From: Pirellulales bacterium
GTDB taxonomy: Bacteria; Planctomycetota; Planctomycetia; Pirellulales; JACPPG01
Assembly: GCA_036490175.1 (NCBI GenBank)
Contig: DASXEJ010000129.1
Span: forward strand, 1 to 36,972
Reading direction: 5' to 3'
DNA: 36,972 bases
Position 1 is the first letter of the stretch. Every line of letters starts with the position of its first letter. A program made the position numbers and the translations under genes. Below the pieces are notes generated by a model. The model was not told where the DNA came from. It was given only the letters and a program-made list of their open reading frames with translations, and searched no databases. Shown here piece by piece: positions 8,033-16,424 of the stretch.

Positions 8033-9388
8033 TCAGTGCGCCGCGACGACAGGCAATGCCTTCACCGCCTTTGTCACCGCGTAACCTTTCGGGTTCGTGC
8101 GTTTGATGTAATCTTCGAATTCGTTGCGAAATTTGCGGATGGCGTTTTTGATCGGCCACGCAGCGCCGTCGGCAAGACCGCAAATTGTGGTGCCTGGGAT
8201 GATGCCGATCGAATCGCCGATTTCCAGTAGCAGGTCTAAATCCTTCAACCGCCCCTGGCCTGCCTTGATGCGCTCAAGCATCTCCAAGGCCCAGCGGGTC
8301 CCTTCGCGACAGGGCGTACACTGGCCACAACTTTCGTGCTGGAAGAACCGGCAGCTGTTGTGCAGGAAGTCAACGATGCTCACCGTCTCGTCGAGCACGA
8401 CCACGGCCGCGGTTCCCAATCCCAAGCAACCAACCTTGCCCGGCCCGGCAAAATCGAGCGGTGTGTCGAATTCCTTTTCGGTCAGCAGGCCCATGCTGAT
8501 GCCGCCTGGTATGGCGGCTTTGCCTTTGCGCCCCTTCCAGACACCACCGCCGTACTCGTCGATCAGTTGGCGGCAGGTAATACCGAGCGGCGCTTCGTAG
8601 CAGCCGGGCTTGTTCACGTGACCGCTGAGGCAATACAGCTTCGGGCCGTAGCTGCCCGGATCGCGCGGATTCTTCGGATCGGCCGGCACACCGATCGATT
8701 TGAACCAATCGGCGCCGCGCCTGGCGATATGCACGACGCAGGCCACGGTCTCGATGTTGTTGACGACCGTTGGCTTGTGAAAGACTCCCTCGACCGCCGG
8801 AAACGGCGGCTTGATCCGCGGCCAGGCCCGCTTGCCTTCCAGGCTTTCGATCAGACCCGTTTCCTCTCCGCAGATATACGCCGCAGCGCCACGGTGCAGA
8901 TAGATGTCGAGCGAGAAATCGCTGCCCAGGATGTTTTTACCCAAATAACCGGCGGCATAGCACTCGTCGAGGGCTGCCTGTAGACGCTCTAACGATAACG
9001 GGTATTCGTAGCGCAGATAGATGTAAGCCGTCTGCGCGCGGGTCGCAAAACAGCTGAGGATCACACCTTCAATAACCTGGTGAGGATCCTCTTCCATCAG
9101 GATCCGATTATTAAATGTGCCGGGCTCGCTCTCGTCGGCGTTGATGCACATGTAGATCGGGCCGGGATGGTCCTTCGGCAAGAAAGTCCATTTTAAGCCG
9201 GTGGGAAAACCGGCCCCGCCGCGACCGCGCAGATTGCTCGACTTCACCAGTTCGATCAAGGCCGGCGGCTGCATCTCGGCCAGTACCTTCTTGAGCGCGC
9301 TGTAGCCACCGGTCGACTCGTAGACAGCCCGCGTGTGGCTGTTCTGCGTAGCGATGTTGGCAAGCAAAATGGGCTCGAACTGCGGCAC
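8033..9388 (-). CDS. nuoF: NADH-quinone oxidoreductase subunit F (NADH/FMN-binding)
   Basis: Subunit that oxidises NADH through FMN at the tip of the peripheral arm. The 451-residue protein shows the glycine-rich GRGGAGFPTG at residues 55-64 (nucleotide site), the NADESEPGTFNNR block, ICGEETGLIESLEG (FMN region), a SLBB-like middle section, and the N3 [4Fe-4S] ligands C354, C357, C360 and C403 in ESCGQCTPCREG...TTICGL. The start is the ATG giving MPQFEPILL; 87 bp separate it from the nuoE stop. All key residues are present and it looks functional. Confidence 0.97.
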   Translation of the reverse strand: MPQFEPILLANIATQNSHTRAVYESTGGYSALKKVLAEMQPPALIELVKSSNLRGRGGAGFPTGLKWTFLPKDHPGPIYMCINADESEPGTFNNRILMEEDPHQVIEGVILSCFATRAQTAYIYLRYEYPLSLERLQAALDECYAAGYLGKNILGSDFSLDIYLHRGAAAYICGEETGLIESLEGKRAWPRIKPPFPAVEGVFHKPTVVNNIETVACVVHIARRGADWFKSIGVPADPKNPRDPGSYGPKLYCLSGHVNKPGCYEAPLGITCRQLIDEYGGGVWKGRKGKAAIPGGISMGLLTEKEFDTPLDFAGPGKVGCLGLGTAAVVVLDETVSIVDFLHNSCRFFQHESCGQCTPCREGTRWALEMLERIKAGQGRLKDLDLLLEIGDSIGIIPGTTICGLADGAAWPIKNAIRKFRNEFEDYIKRTNPKGYAVTKAVKALPVVAAH

Positions 9389-9475
9389 GTAGTGTTCCTT
9401 GGTTTTGCTCGTTGGTTGGCGCCATTGCGCCCGACGAGTTCCCGATTATTCCCTAGTCGACTTGAACGGCTCTTG

Positions 9476-9961
9476 TCATTCGAACGTCTGCAAAATCTGG
9501 TCGGCCCTTTCCGGTGTCAGGTCCTTGTAGAGCGTCTTGCCTGCCAACATGCAGGGGGCAAAATCGCACGCTCCCAGACACTCGCCGAATTCCAAAGTTA
9601 CGCGCCCGTCGGATGTTGTCTCGCCGGGCTTAACGCCTAACGTATGACACATATGGTCGAGCACCTGCTCGCCACCGCGCAAGGCGCAGCTAATCGACCG
9701 GCAGACCCAGGCCCGGGTCCGTCCGTGCGGCGCGTCCTGCTTGAAGAATCCGTAGAAGCTGAGCGTATCTTGCACTTCGGCCGGCGCCAGACCCAGCAGC
9801 CGGGCGATCTCGACGACGGCCGGGATCGGCACGTAACGCAACCGCTCGTTGACGATGTGCAACGCGGGCAACGTCACGGCCTGCCGCGTGGGATAACGCG
9901 GAAAGAGGGCCTTGATCGCCTCGACCATCTCGTCAGTCAGTATGCGTTCTGGCGTCGCCAT
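9476..9961 (-). CDS. nuoE: NADH-quinone oxidoreductase subunit E ([2Fe-2S])
   Basis: Thioredoxin-like-fold subunit carrying the N1a [2Fe-2S] cluster beside NuoF. Ligands are C87-x4-C92 and C128-x3-C132 in CRSISC and CLGAC. The chosen start is the ATG at 9959-9961 (MATPERILTD), which has AAAGGA just upstream and gives the family-typical 161 residues. The frame is open to 10048, but the added 29 residues do not resemble the family. The gene is followed 87 bp later by nuoF, its physical partner. Confidence 0.95.
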   Translation of the reverse strand: MATPERILTDEMVEAIKALFPRYPTRQAVTLPALHIVNERLRYVPIPAVVEIARLLGLAPAEVQDTLSFYGFFKQDAPHGRTRAWVCRSISCALRGGEQVLDHMCHTLGVKPGETTSDGRVTLEFGECLGACDFAPCMLAGKTLYKDLTPERADQILQTFE

Positions 9962-10246
9962 CGATCCTTTTGCACTTTCCCTTATTGCGATGATCTTTTT
10001 CTTGGTACAATTTAGTTTTTCATGTTGCGCTGATCGCGCTTCTTGCACTTACCGTCGACGCAACTCCCAAATCCCCTCACTATCAGGGAGGGGTAATGGG
10101 AGGGTCTTCGCCTTCAGCAAGAATCGACTCCAACGTTGCGGAACATCTCACCTCTCACCCTGCTCCCCATAGGGGAGAGGAGTTTGAATTTCCTACACGT
10201 TACCTACTAGCTCCGGTGTCTCGTTGTCTACCGACTTCCTCGCGCA
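9962..10246 (-). other. 285-bp nuoD-nuoE spacer with two GC-rich hairpins
   Basis: There is no credible gene here. Two compact palindromes are seen: cccctc (10073-10078) pairing with gagggg (10088-10093), and ctcccc (10163-10168) pairing with ggggag (10172-10177) over a 3-nt ata loop, flanked by cctctc/gagagg at 10151-10156 and 10175-10180. They resemble the gggagaggg-type intergenic palindromes scattered in many GC-rich genomes; that comparison is from memory. Neither is followed by a T-run on the minus strand, so they look more like processing or attenuation hairpins than classical terminators. Confidence 0.5.
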
Positions 10247-11473
10247 CTACCGGTCCAATTCCGCGGCGATGATGTTCAGGCTTCCCAACACGGCCACCAC
10301 GTCGGAGAGCGTATGCCCGCGGATTAAATGCGGGAACGCCGCGAAATGGATGTACGATGGCGGCCGGCAGCGAGCGCGCCAGGCCACTTCGCTGCCATCG
10401 CCGACGACGTAGAATCCGAGCTCGCCATTCGGGCTTTCGGTGGCGGCGTAACTTTCCTCCGACGGGACTTCGAACCCTCGGTTGCTCATCGTCAACTCGA
10501 AGTGCGAGATGCAGCCCTCGATCGTGGAATACACATCTTGCTTCGACGGGATCGCGGTCCGCTCGCCGATATCGACATTCACCGGACCCGACGGCAAATT
10601 CTCAATGGCCTGGGCCACGATCTTCAGGCTCTCACGCATCTCGGCCATGCGCACCAGGTAGCGGGCATAGCAATCGCCTGCCGAGGCACAGCAGATCTGA
10701 AAATCGAAATCCTTGTAAGCCAGGTAGGGCTCGTCTTTGCGCAGGTCGCGCGTTACGCCGCTGCCGCGGGCCACCGGGCCGGTGCAACTGCGATTCGTGG
10801 CTTCTTCCTTCGTCAGCACGCCAACGCCCTTGGTGCGGTCTATGAAAATGCGGTTGCGATTCAGCAGCCGGTCCATGTCTTCGAGCGTCTTGGGAAACGT
10901 GCGCACGAACTTCCGCACCAGCTCGACGAACAGCGGGTTGGCGTCGTGCATGACGCCGCCTACGCGCGTGTAACTATTGGTAAAGCGTGCCCCGCAAAGC
11001 GATTCGAAAATGTCGTACAAGTCCTCGCGGCGGTTGAAGGCGTAGAGGAAGTATGTGAACGCGCCAACGTCCAGGCCCACAGCGCCGTTGCACAACAGGT
11101 GGTCACTGATGCGGGACAACTCGGCCAGAATCGTGCGGATGTATTGGCAGCGTTTGGGAATCTCGAGCCCCAACAATCGCTCGACGGCACCGTGCCAGGC
11201 CACGTTGTTGGCCATTGGCGAGATGTAGTTCATCCGGTCCGTGACCGTGACGTACTGGTTGTAGTTCAGGTGCTCGCCGATCTTTTCAAAGCCCGAGTGT
11301 AGGTAACCGATGTCTGGCACAGCGTCGACGACGCGTTCGCCGTCGAGTTTGAGCACAATCCGCAACGTGGTATGCGTGGCCGGATGCTGCGGACCGAAAT
11401 TGAGCGTCCAGATGTAATCCTGGGCTTCGTCGCGAGCCGGCTCGGCGGTAAGTGTGGCGGGTTCCAGCGGCAT
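10247..11473 (-). CDS. nuoD: NADH-quinone oxidoreductase subunit D
   Basis: 49-kDa-type subunit, related to the large subunit of NiFe hydrogenases, forming the quinone pocket with NuoB. The 408-residue product has LNFGPQHPATH with H30 and H34 and, further on, NYNQ with Y71 at the position of the quinone-binding Tyr. The nickel-binding cysteines of hydrogenases are absent, as expected. The start is the ATG at 11471-11473, separated from the nuoC stop by one base; an open frame to 11569 lies within nuoC. nuoC and nuoD are separate genes here, not fused as in enterobacteria. Confidence 0.97.
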   Translation of the reverse strand: MPLEPATLTAEPARDEAQDYIWTLNFGPQHPATHTTLRIVLKLDGERVVDAVPDIGYLHSGFEKIGEHLNYNQYVTVTDRMNYISPMANNVAWHGAVERLLGLEIPKRCQYIRTILAELSRISDHLLCNGAVGLDVGAFTYFLYAFNRREDLYDIFESLCGARFTNSYTRVGGVMHDANPLFVELVRKFVRTFPKTLEDMDRLLNRNRIFIDRTKGVGVLTKEEATNRSCTGPVARGSGVTRDLRKDEPYLAYKDFDFQICCASAGDCYARYLVRMAEMRESLKIVAQAIENLPSGPVNVDIGERTAIPSKQDVYSTIEGCISHFELTMSNRGFEVPSEESYAATESPNGELGFYVVGDGSEVAWRARCRPPSYIHFAAFPHLIRGHTLSDVVAVLGSLNIIAAELDR

Positions 11474-11474
11474 A

Positions 11475-11972
11475 TCAGCTCCGAGCGCGCGTGAGGACCG
11501 GGAAATTGTGCCGTTCGCCACGTCCCTGCAGCGGGTAGTCCTTACGCAGCGGATAGGCCTCGAACTCATCGGGCAGCAGAATGCGCCGTAGATCTGGGTG
11601 ACCGCTGAAGGTGATACCGAACATGTCGTAGACTTCGCGCTCGAACCAGTTGGCGCCTTCCCATAACGGCACGGCCGAGGGGACGGTCAAATCGGGCTCG
11701 TTGACAAAGACGCGCACCGTAAGGCGCTCGTTGGTCGTGGTCGAAGCCAGCAGATACACAAGGCCGAAGCGATCAGTGGCGCCGCGATAGTTCAAATAGT
11801 CGACACAGGTAACGTCGACCAATAGATCGAACCCGCCGGATTTCTTTAACCACGCCAGCACACCCGACATCGATTCCTTCGGGACCACGATACGCGACTG
11901 GCCGCGGAATTCGCTGTGCGGCAGCGGGCCAAATGCGGCAGTCAACTTGTCGAGTGTGTCGGCCTGGATCAT
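11475..11972 (-). CDS. nuoC: NADH-quinone oxidoreductase subunit C
   Basis: 30-kDa-type peripheral-arm subunit that scaffolds NuoD. The product has 165 residues. It carries the family signature WFEREVYDMFGITFSGHPDLRRIL followed by YPLRKDYPLQG near the C-terminus, and an N-terminal alpha/beta domain with DVTCVDYLNY. The start is the ATG at 11970-11972. The stop overlaps the upstream region of nuoD so closely (TGATATG) that translational coupling is likely. Confidence 0.96.
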   Translation of the reverse strand: MIQADTLDKLTAAFGPLPHSEFRGQSRIVVPKESMSGVLAWLKKSGGFDLLVDVTCVDYLNYRGATDRFGLVYLLASTTTNERLTVRVFVNEPDLTVPSAVPLWEGANWFEREVYDMFGITFSGHPDLRRILLPDEFEAYPLRKDYPLQGRGERHNFPVLTRARS

Positions 11973-12008
11973 GCGGAGTGGCGCGGGTTGGGCCGCGCGG
12001 TCATTTGT

Positions 12009-12569
12009 CTACCGGTGGGTCGAATGTGGAAGACTCGGCAGCACGGGCAATTCGATCAAAGCGCGCTTCTTGTATTGTCGCGACGGCAACAGGAATTCAT
12101 CCCCCGTGATCGTGCCTTCGGCCTGAATCTTGTCCTGCAGGTCGATGATCGCCTGGATCAATTGCTCAGGTCGCGGAGGACAACCGGGCACATACATGTC
12201 GACGGGAATAAAGCGGTCGATTCCTTGCACCACGGAATACGTGTCGAACACGCCGCCGGTCGAAGCACAGGCGCCCATCGAGATACACCACTTCGGCTCG
12301 TGCATCTGCTGCCAAATGCGTTGCAAGACCGGCAGCATCTTCATCACCACGCGACCGGCTACGATCATCAGATCGCACTGGCGCGGGCTGAAACGAAAGA
12401 CCTCGGCACCGAAACGCGCCAGGTCGTGGCGACTGGCGCCAGTTGCCATGAGCTCAATACCACAGCAGGCCGTGGCAAATGGCATGGGCCACAAGCTGTT
12501 CTTGCGACACCAACTGGCCAACTCGTCGAGCTTGCTGACCACCACGTTTTCGGGAAGCTCTATCGCCAT
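12009..12569 (-). CDS. nuoB: NADH-quinone oxidoreductase subunit B
   Basis: PSST-type subunit carrying cluster N2, the last electron donor to quinone. Ligands are the tandem C35-C36 (TACCGIE), C101 (MGACAS) and C130 (PGCPPRPE). The start chosen is the ATG at 12567-12569, with AAAGGG upstream, giving 186 residues. A GTG at 12588-12590 in the same frame would add seven residues and is possible. The gene overlaps the end of nuoA by 10 bp. The tail after residue 150 ([13 protein letters not shown] and on) is somewhat longer than the shortest family members. Confidence 0.95.
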   Translation of the reverse strand: MAIELPENVVVSKLDELASWCRKNSLWPMPFATACCGIELMATGASRHDLARFGAEVFRFSPRQCDLMIVAGRVVMKMLPVLQRIWQQMHEPKWCISMGACASTGGVFDTYSVVQGIDRFIPVDMYVPGCPPRPEQLIQAIIDLQDKIQAEGTITGDEFLLPSRQYKKRALIELPVLPSLPHSTHR

Positions 12570-12976
12570 CGGAATACGCCCTTTCGCCACGCGTAAACGA
12601 GCCCCATGCCCAACAGCGCGATGAAAACCATTATCTCGGCGAACACCATGCCGCGGCTCTCGACCAGGTGCATTGCGACAGCCCGATCTATACCGCGCGC
12701 CGGCTCTCCTTCGGCAGCGTGCTTGGCGGCTGCGGCCCAGGGATAGAGAAACAGCAGTTCCACGTCGAATACCAGGAAAGCAATGGCCACGAGATAGAAG
12801 CGGACGTCGAAACGACGTCGGGCGTCGTGGATCGGATCCATGCCGCTCTCGTAGGGCATGCGTTTGACGGCCCCGTCTTTGTGCGGCCCGATGAGCCGTC
12901 CGGCAGTGACCAGACCGACCGACAGCAGGGTCGCCGCCAGCACCATCAGGAACAGCGGAAGCATGACGTTATGCAT
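12560..12976 (-). CDS. nuoA: NADH-quinone oxidoreductase subunit A
   Basis: Small three-helix membrane subunit at the junction of the two arms; first gene of the operon. The product has 138 residues with the first helix [18 protein letters not shown], the conserved loop [42 protein letters not shown] and the last helix [20 protein letters not shown]. Two starts are possible, ATG at 12974-12976 or ATG at 12962-12964 (MLPLFL); the first is listed. Between residues 85 and 105 there is a slightly extended charged loop ([11 protein letters not shown]). Confidence 0.95.
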   Translation of the reverse strand: MHNVMLPLFLMVLAATLLSVGLVTAGRLIGPHKDGAVKRMPYESGMDPIHDARRRFDVRFYLVAIAFLVFDVELLFLYPWAAAAKHAAEGEPARGIDRAVAMHLVESRGMVFAEIMVFIALLGMGLVYAWRKGVFRWR

Positions 12977-13266
12977 AGTCCGAACCGCGGTCTGACCAAC
13001 GATTTAACGATCTTGGTTTGTACTTTGTGAATCGTTTCACAAAGGTAAACCAAAGAAAAGCCCGGCTGGTTGGCCGAGCATGCACCGGCATGGTATCGAG
13101 TCCGCTGCGGGGGGTCAAGCCGCGGACCACCGCCGGTCGTCGCACGTCCTTCGCGAAGAACGCACCGTAGGTTGCTCTACGCGCATCTGCGGGGGCCGGC
13201 GGAGTACATTCTGACTAACAACGTGTCCACGCGAGCGCGGACAGAGAACCTTATGATTGATCCGAG
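12977..13266 (-). promoter_or_regulatory. nuo operon leader/promoter region
   Basis: A 290-bp stretch between the UVR-motif gene and nuoA with no supported gene. The notable content is a long palindrome (entered separately). A weak promoter candidate reads on the minus strand: TTCACA (complement of 13036-13041), an 18-bp spacer and TTAAAT (complement of about 13012-13017 region); it would put the start of transcription close to nuoA. This promoter call is tentative, and its -35 would lie inside the palindrome. Confidence 0.4.
13013..13053 (-). promoter_or_regulatory. CRP/FNR-type palindrome upstream of nuoA
   Basis: The core tttgtgaatcgtttcacaaa (13024-13043) is a perfect 8-bp inverted repeat around 4 bp and matches the classical CRP half-site pattern TGTGA-N6-TCACA at 13026-13041. 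The symmetry continues outward: ttggttt at 13013-13019 pairs with aaaccaa at 13047-13053, with a single-base length difference between the arms. It lies 48-77 bp from the nuoA start. Operator for a CRP/FNR-family regulator is the likeliest reading; no regulator gene is in the window. It has no T-run, so a terminator is less likely. Confidence 0.6.
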
Positions 13267-14055
13267 TTAAGCCAATGGCTCGCCAGGCAACATGTGACGA
13301 ATCTCGTCGCGTAACCGCGCGGCCTCTTCAAAACGTTCGTCGCGCACGGCTTCGGCCAGTTGCCGACGCAAGGTCGTCACAGGATCAGCGTCGGGCGCGG
13401 GGAGCACGTTGGGATTCTTCGCGGCCAGTTCGTCGCGCCAGCGGACGAGTTGCGTCAGCTCCGCACACTCTTCGGCCCGTTCAGTCTGGCCATACTCGTC
13501 CAGAAATTGGCGAATGTCGCGGATTCCCGCTTCGATCGCGGTGACGGCCGTGGGAAAATCGCCTAGTTCGACAAACGGCGTGGCCACGGCCCGCGAGTGC
13601 ATCATCGTGACGTAGGGGCGCCACTGGTCGAAGCGCAATCGATCTCGATCGTTCTTAGCGTGATTGCGGACAAATTTGAAGAGGATCAAGTTGCGACGGG
13701 TATCCCGCGCGCACAGCTCGTAGCGCTCTAGGTGCCAAAAACTCAGATAGCGGTGGTAATACTGCACTCCTTCACGGAGTAGCCGATCACAATCTTCCTC
13801 CGAGAGAGAGAACGGCGCAGAGTCTGGGTGCGCCTTGTCATGCTCTTCCTGGGATCGGCGGTAGAAATCTAGCCACGAGTCGAGCCCCTCGGGGCGTTGC
13901 CCATCAGGTCGGCCATCGATCTCCATTTGCAACAGCCCCAGATCGAGGCGCAATTGGATCTTCTCTTTCCCATCGTCGCCGGTGACGATTCGCACCGACA
14001 CTTGCTCTGGGTTGAAGTCCCAGCCGTTCAGGATGTTCGCTATATCTCGTGACAC
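13267..14055 (-). CDS. UVR-motif (UvrB/UvrC-type) protein of unknown function
   Basis: A 262-residue soluble protein. The last 40 residues (DPVTTLRRQLAEAVRDERFE then EAARLRDEIRHM) form a clear UVR motif, the helical hairpin by which UvrB and UvrC pair and which also occurs in McsA-like proteins. The rest is acidic and helical, with no nuclease or helicase motif and no Cys-rich zinc module, so it is neither UvrB/UvrC nor a typical McsA. Similar UVR-tailed proteins are common in planctomycetes (from memory). It precedes the nuo operon on the same strand but is separated from it by 290 bp, so a functional link is not implied. Confidence 0.75.
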   Translation of the reverse strand: MSRDIANILNGWDFNPEQVSVRIVTGDDGKEKIQLRLDLGLLQMEIDGRPDGQRPEGLDSWLDFYRRSQEEHDKAHPDSAPFSLSEEDCDRLLREGVQYYHRYLSFWHLERYELCARDTRRNLILFKFVRNHAKNDRDRLRFDQWRPYVTMMHSRAVATPFVELGDFPTAVTAIEAGIRDIRQFLDEYGQTERAEECAELTQLVRWRDELAAKNPNVLPAPDADPVTTLRRQLAEAVRDERFEEAARLRDEIRHMLPGEPLA

Positions 14056-14365
14056 GTGGCTATCTTAAATCCCAGGATCGGCTAAAGGGTAGGGCAGCAG
14101 GTCTTCGCCAGGCGAAGGCCCGGAGAGCGCGCTCGGTGCAATCAATTCTTGCACGTGGGCGCCAATCGTAAAGCGATGAGCCAGCCTGGGCAAGCGCGCC
14201 TTGGGGGCGGTGCCAGATTAGACCCAAGAAAGGCTTCGCGGGTGCGATCGCTGGGCCGGACGAGTTGGGGGAACGGGGGACGCCAGCCAGTGCGGCGCGT
14301 TACCAGGATATGGTACCCGCATTCAAGCCTCGGCCAACACTGATCAGCGTTAGGCGCGCCCGACT
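14056..14365. other. 310-bp spacer without a supported gene
   Basis: The stretch lies between two minus-strand genes. The only structure seen is a compact hairpin, cttcgcc-a-ggcgaag, at 14103-14117. A tRNA was looked for because of the GC-rich stem-like segments at 14150-14230, but no T-loop consensus or acceptor pairing was found. No T-run follows the hairpin on the minus strand. Confidence 0.5.
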
Positions 14366-15529
14366 TTAGTCGTTGGCGTCGCGGACCAGCGGTTCCATCG
14401 TTTTCGTATTGCGCTCGACCGCCAACACGATGGTCCGTTGCTCTAACCCATTGGCGCTGCCGGCCACGGCCGGAATCACTTGTCGGCAATTCGGCAGGCT
14501 AAAACGGACCGTGAATGTGCCGTCGGGCCGCAGGCGAACCGGATCGCCCTGCAGAGTGACATGGGCATCGGGCTCGGTGGCGCCAAAGACGATTAGCTCG
14601 GCGTCTAATTCAAAGTGAAATTCACGCTTCTTGCCTGCCAATGCGTCGGCGCCAGCGCCAAATCGCGTGGACATCGGAGAACCCATCGGCCGCCGCAAGC
14701 GCTCTTCGAACAATTGCTGAAGCTCAAGATTCGGGCCTTCGGCCGAGTAGCCGCCACTGAGGGCATAGACTTTCTCGAAGTCTTCGGCCACGGCAGCCCA
14801 GTTACCGTCGATCGAGTCGCTGGTACCAGGGACGGGAGTGGTTACGACGTTGCTGCGACAGAGGACAAAGAACTTGCCTCCGGCCGACAGATAGCCGATG
14901 TCCAGTCGGTAGCTTTTCGGCGGATCGATAACATCCACGTACCAGTTGTTCACACCGCCGTGAATCTCGATGGTCCGCCACAGGCGCTCGGCAGCCGTGG
15001 TCGATCCATTGTTCGAAACTTCGAAGACACGTAGCACCGGCTTGGCAGAATGCCATTCCTGGCCCATGGCCGCTTCGGCCCGTTCGACTCCAGTGCGACT
15101 GAGCTCCCAGTAGGCGTGCAGCCAGAAAGAATCTCGCACCATAGCCACCAAGCGGTCTTTAACCTCGCCGTTCGATTTGCCGTTGGTAGGCAAACCATTG
15201 GCCGTCTGGTACGCCAGATTTTTCCAACGGGCCACTTTATCCTTGGCAACCTGCAGCCGACGCACAACGCGCGGATCCTTGGGCTTTTCTACCGGACGCG
15301 ACGGGACTGCCGCCCGCACCGGGCGAACTGCGCCGTTCGAGCGGCGAGTCGCGGTTGCGGGTGTGGCGGGTGATTTTCGATCTTTCGCCGCTGCGGCCCG
15401 ATTGGCGCGGGCGAGAGCCTTGATGAGCTGGTCCTTACGCATGGAGTGCCAACCGCGCACCCCGCGCTTTTTGGCCATCTCGGCGAGATCTTTACAGGAA
15501 CGACTGCTGAGCGTGGCTGCGTCGATCAA
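14366..15529 (-). CDS. Rho-N / DUF4912 domain protein
   Basis: A 387-residue protein. Residues 3-42 (LSSRSCKDLAEMAKKRGVRG then HSMRKDQLIKAL) look like a Rho N-terminal/SAP-like helix-extended-loop-helix, a nucleic-acid-binding fold. A basic Ala/Pro/Arg linker follows (about 45-95). Residues 125-250 match the DUF4912 pattern: RDSFWLHAYWELS, LRVFEV, NNWYVDVIDPPKSYRLDIGYL and a C-terminal block ELIVFGATEPDAHVTLQGDPVRLRPDGTF resembling a small beta-sandwich. The function is not known; the layout suggests a nucleic-acid- or carbohydrate-associated cytoplasmic protein. No signal peptide is seen. It is transcribed divergently from the ATP synthase operon across about 900 bp. Confidence 0.8.
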   Translation of the reverse strand: MIDAATLSSRSCKDLAEMAKKRGVRGWHSMRKDQLIKALARANRAAAAKDRKSPATPATATRRSNGAVRPVRAAVPSRPVEKPKDPRVVRRLQVAKDKVARWKNLAYQTANGLPTNGKSNGEVKDRLVAMVRDSFWLHAYWELSRTGVERAEAAMGQEWHSAKPVLRVFEVSNNGSTTAAERLWRTIEIHGGVNNWYVDVIDPPKSYRLDIGYLSAGGKFFVLCRSNVVTTPVPGTSDSIDGNWAAVAEDFEKVYALSGGYSAEGPNLELQQLFEERLRRPMGSPMSTRFGAGADALAGKKREFHFELDAELIVFGATEPDAHVTLQGDPVRLRPDGTFTVRFSLPNCRQVIPAVAGSANGLEQRTIVLAVERNTKTMEPLVRDAND

Positions 15530-15651
15530 CGGACTTATCTCCGGGATGCGTCGAGCGGCTGCGTGACGCCGCCTTGATTGTATGCGCCATCCCTGACGTC
15601 GTCCTTACGCGGGGCGCCTGCGGCAGTCCGTAGCCGAGGCATCTTGCGGTT

Positions 15652-15690
15652 TGTCGTGCGGCATTCCAAAAAAGTGCCTACTGCACGACA
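15652..15690. repeat. Bulged inverted repeat (hairpin)
   Basis: The arm tgtcgtgcggca (15652-15663) pairs with tgcc (15675-15678) and gcacgaca (15683-15690), giving a 12-bp stem interrupted by a 4-nt bulge (tact) around an 11-nt A-rich loop. On either strand no T-run follows. It lies about 120 bp upstream of the DUF4912 start, so it could be in that gene's leader or be part of an unrecognised small RNA. Confidence 0.5.
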
Positions 15691-16217
15691 GCAGGGACTC
15701 AACACCTAACTCGGGACTTTCTGCAAACCGACCAATAGTCGTGTGTCGGGATGCCGCCAAAGCCAGGGCCTGCCCCCTCCTCCTTTAATTCTCGTTGGGC
15801 GAATCTACCGGACACTCCCACCCAGGGTCCACCCTAGGGAATCCTCCCCCCTAATGCCGGGCGGAGTATGCGGAAATGCCTCGGTTTCGAGTGTAACCGA
15901 AGGCGTTCGCTTATGCAACCAATTCACGACCTTTATGCCGTCACGATGGTAGCCGAGGTAGCCACCCTAGACCATTTGAGGCAAAAGACTTAGACGGCGG
16001 ACCATGCACGGGCTGGCGGTTGTACGGCCTGGGTAAGAGACGCCGGGTTCCAGGTCGATCCGCCGCCCGCGAAGACCATCCCACTTTCTCGTTCGCTACT
16101 GACGGCGGGAAGTAGATTTTGAGTGTTTTTGATTTCCTTAAGTCTTTATTTTAAAGTTACTTACATACGTTCAACCAGACATTGTGAAAAAAAACACGAA
16201 TTCCACGGTCCGCCCCG

Positions 16218-16246
16218 TTGACACCCAGAATCGAGGGGATTACAGT
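16218..16246 (+). promoter_or_regulatory. Sigma70-like promoter candidate P1 for the atp operon
   Basis: Perfect -35 box TTGACA at 16218-16223, a 17-bp spacer and TACAGT at 16241-16246 (4 of 6 matches to TATAAT). It would give a leader of about 170 nt before the first atp gene. Found by eye only. Confidence 0.45.
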
Positions 16247-16340
16247 CCCGTAAGTTGCTTCGCAGTTTGCATTTTAGGCGCTGCGGCCCGGCAAGCATTA
16301 CTCGCTCGCGGGCGTTTCTTCGGGGTCCGTGCTGGGCCCA

Positions 16341-16371
16341 TTGAATTTGGCATAAACGATTACTTTATAAT
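16341..16371 (+). promoter_or_regulatory. Sigma70-like promoter candidate P2 for the atp operon
   Basis: Perfect -10 box TATAAT at 16366-16371 with TTGAAT at 16341-16346, a 19-bp spacer (slightly long). Transcription would begin about 45 nt before the first atp start codon. The surrounding A/T-richness contrasts with the GC-rich neighbourhood and supports a promoter. Confidence 0.5.
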
Positions 16372-16424
16372 AATTTAGGTGTTTTTCGCTTACCATCCTC
16401 GGGCCGGCTTCTGGCGGAACGGTC

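Larger units (their letters stand above)
15530..16424. other. 895-bp divergent intergenic region upstream of the ATP synthase operon
   Basis: No open frame here looks like a protein gene; short frames at 15743-15952 and 16184-16378 have no family features. Base composition drops sharply after about 16110, to A/T-rich, as expected for a promoter region. Contents recognised: a 12-bp bulged hairpin at 15652-15690, a small hairpin (tcggtt 15881-15886 / aaccga 15895-15900), and two promoter candidates (entered separately). The GC-rich part 15700-16080 could hold a small RNA, but nothing identifies one. Confidence 0.5.

Noticed and set aside
14140..14240. Possible tRNA-like GC-rich segment
   Set aside because: No T-loop consensus, anticodon stem or acceptor pairing could be drawn.
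15743..15952. Open frame of 69 codons in the long intergenic region
   Set aside because: Pro/Arg/Ser-rich translation without any domain pattern, and no ribosome site.
16184..16378. Open frame of 64 codons before the atp operon, starting at a GTG
   Set aside because: It covers both promoter candidates, has no family features, no ribosome site and an A/T-driven composition; more likely non-coding.
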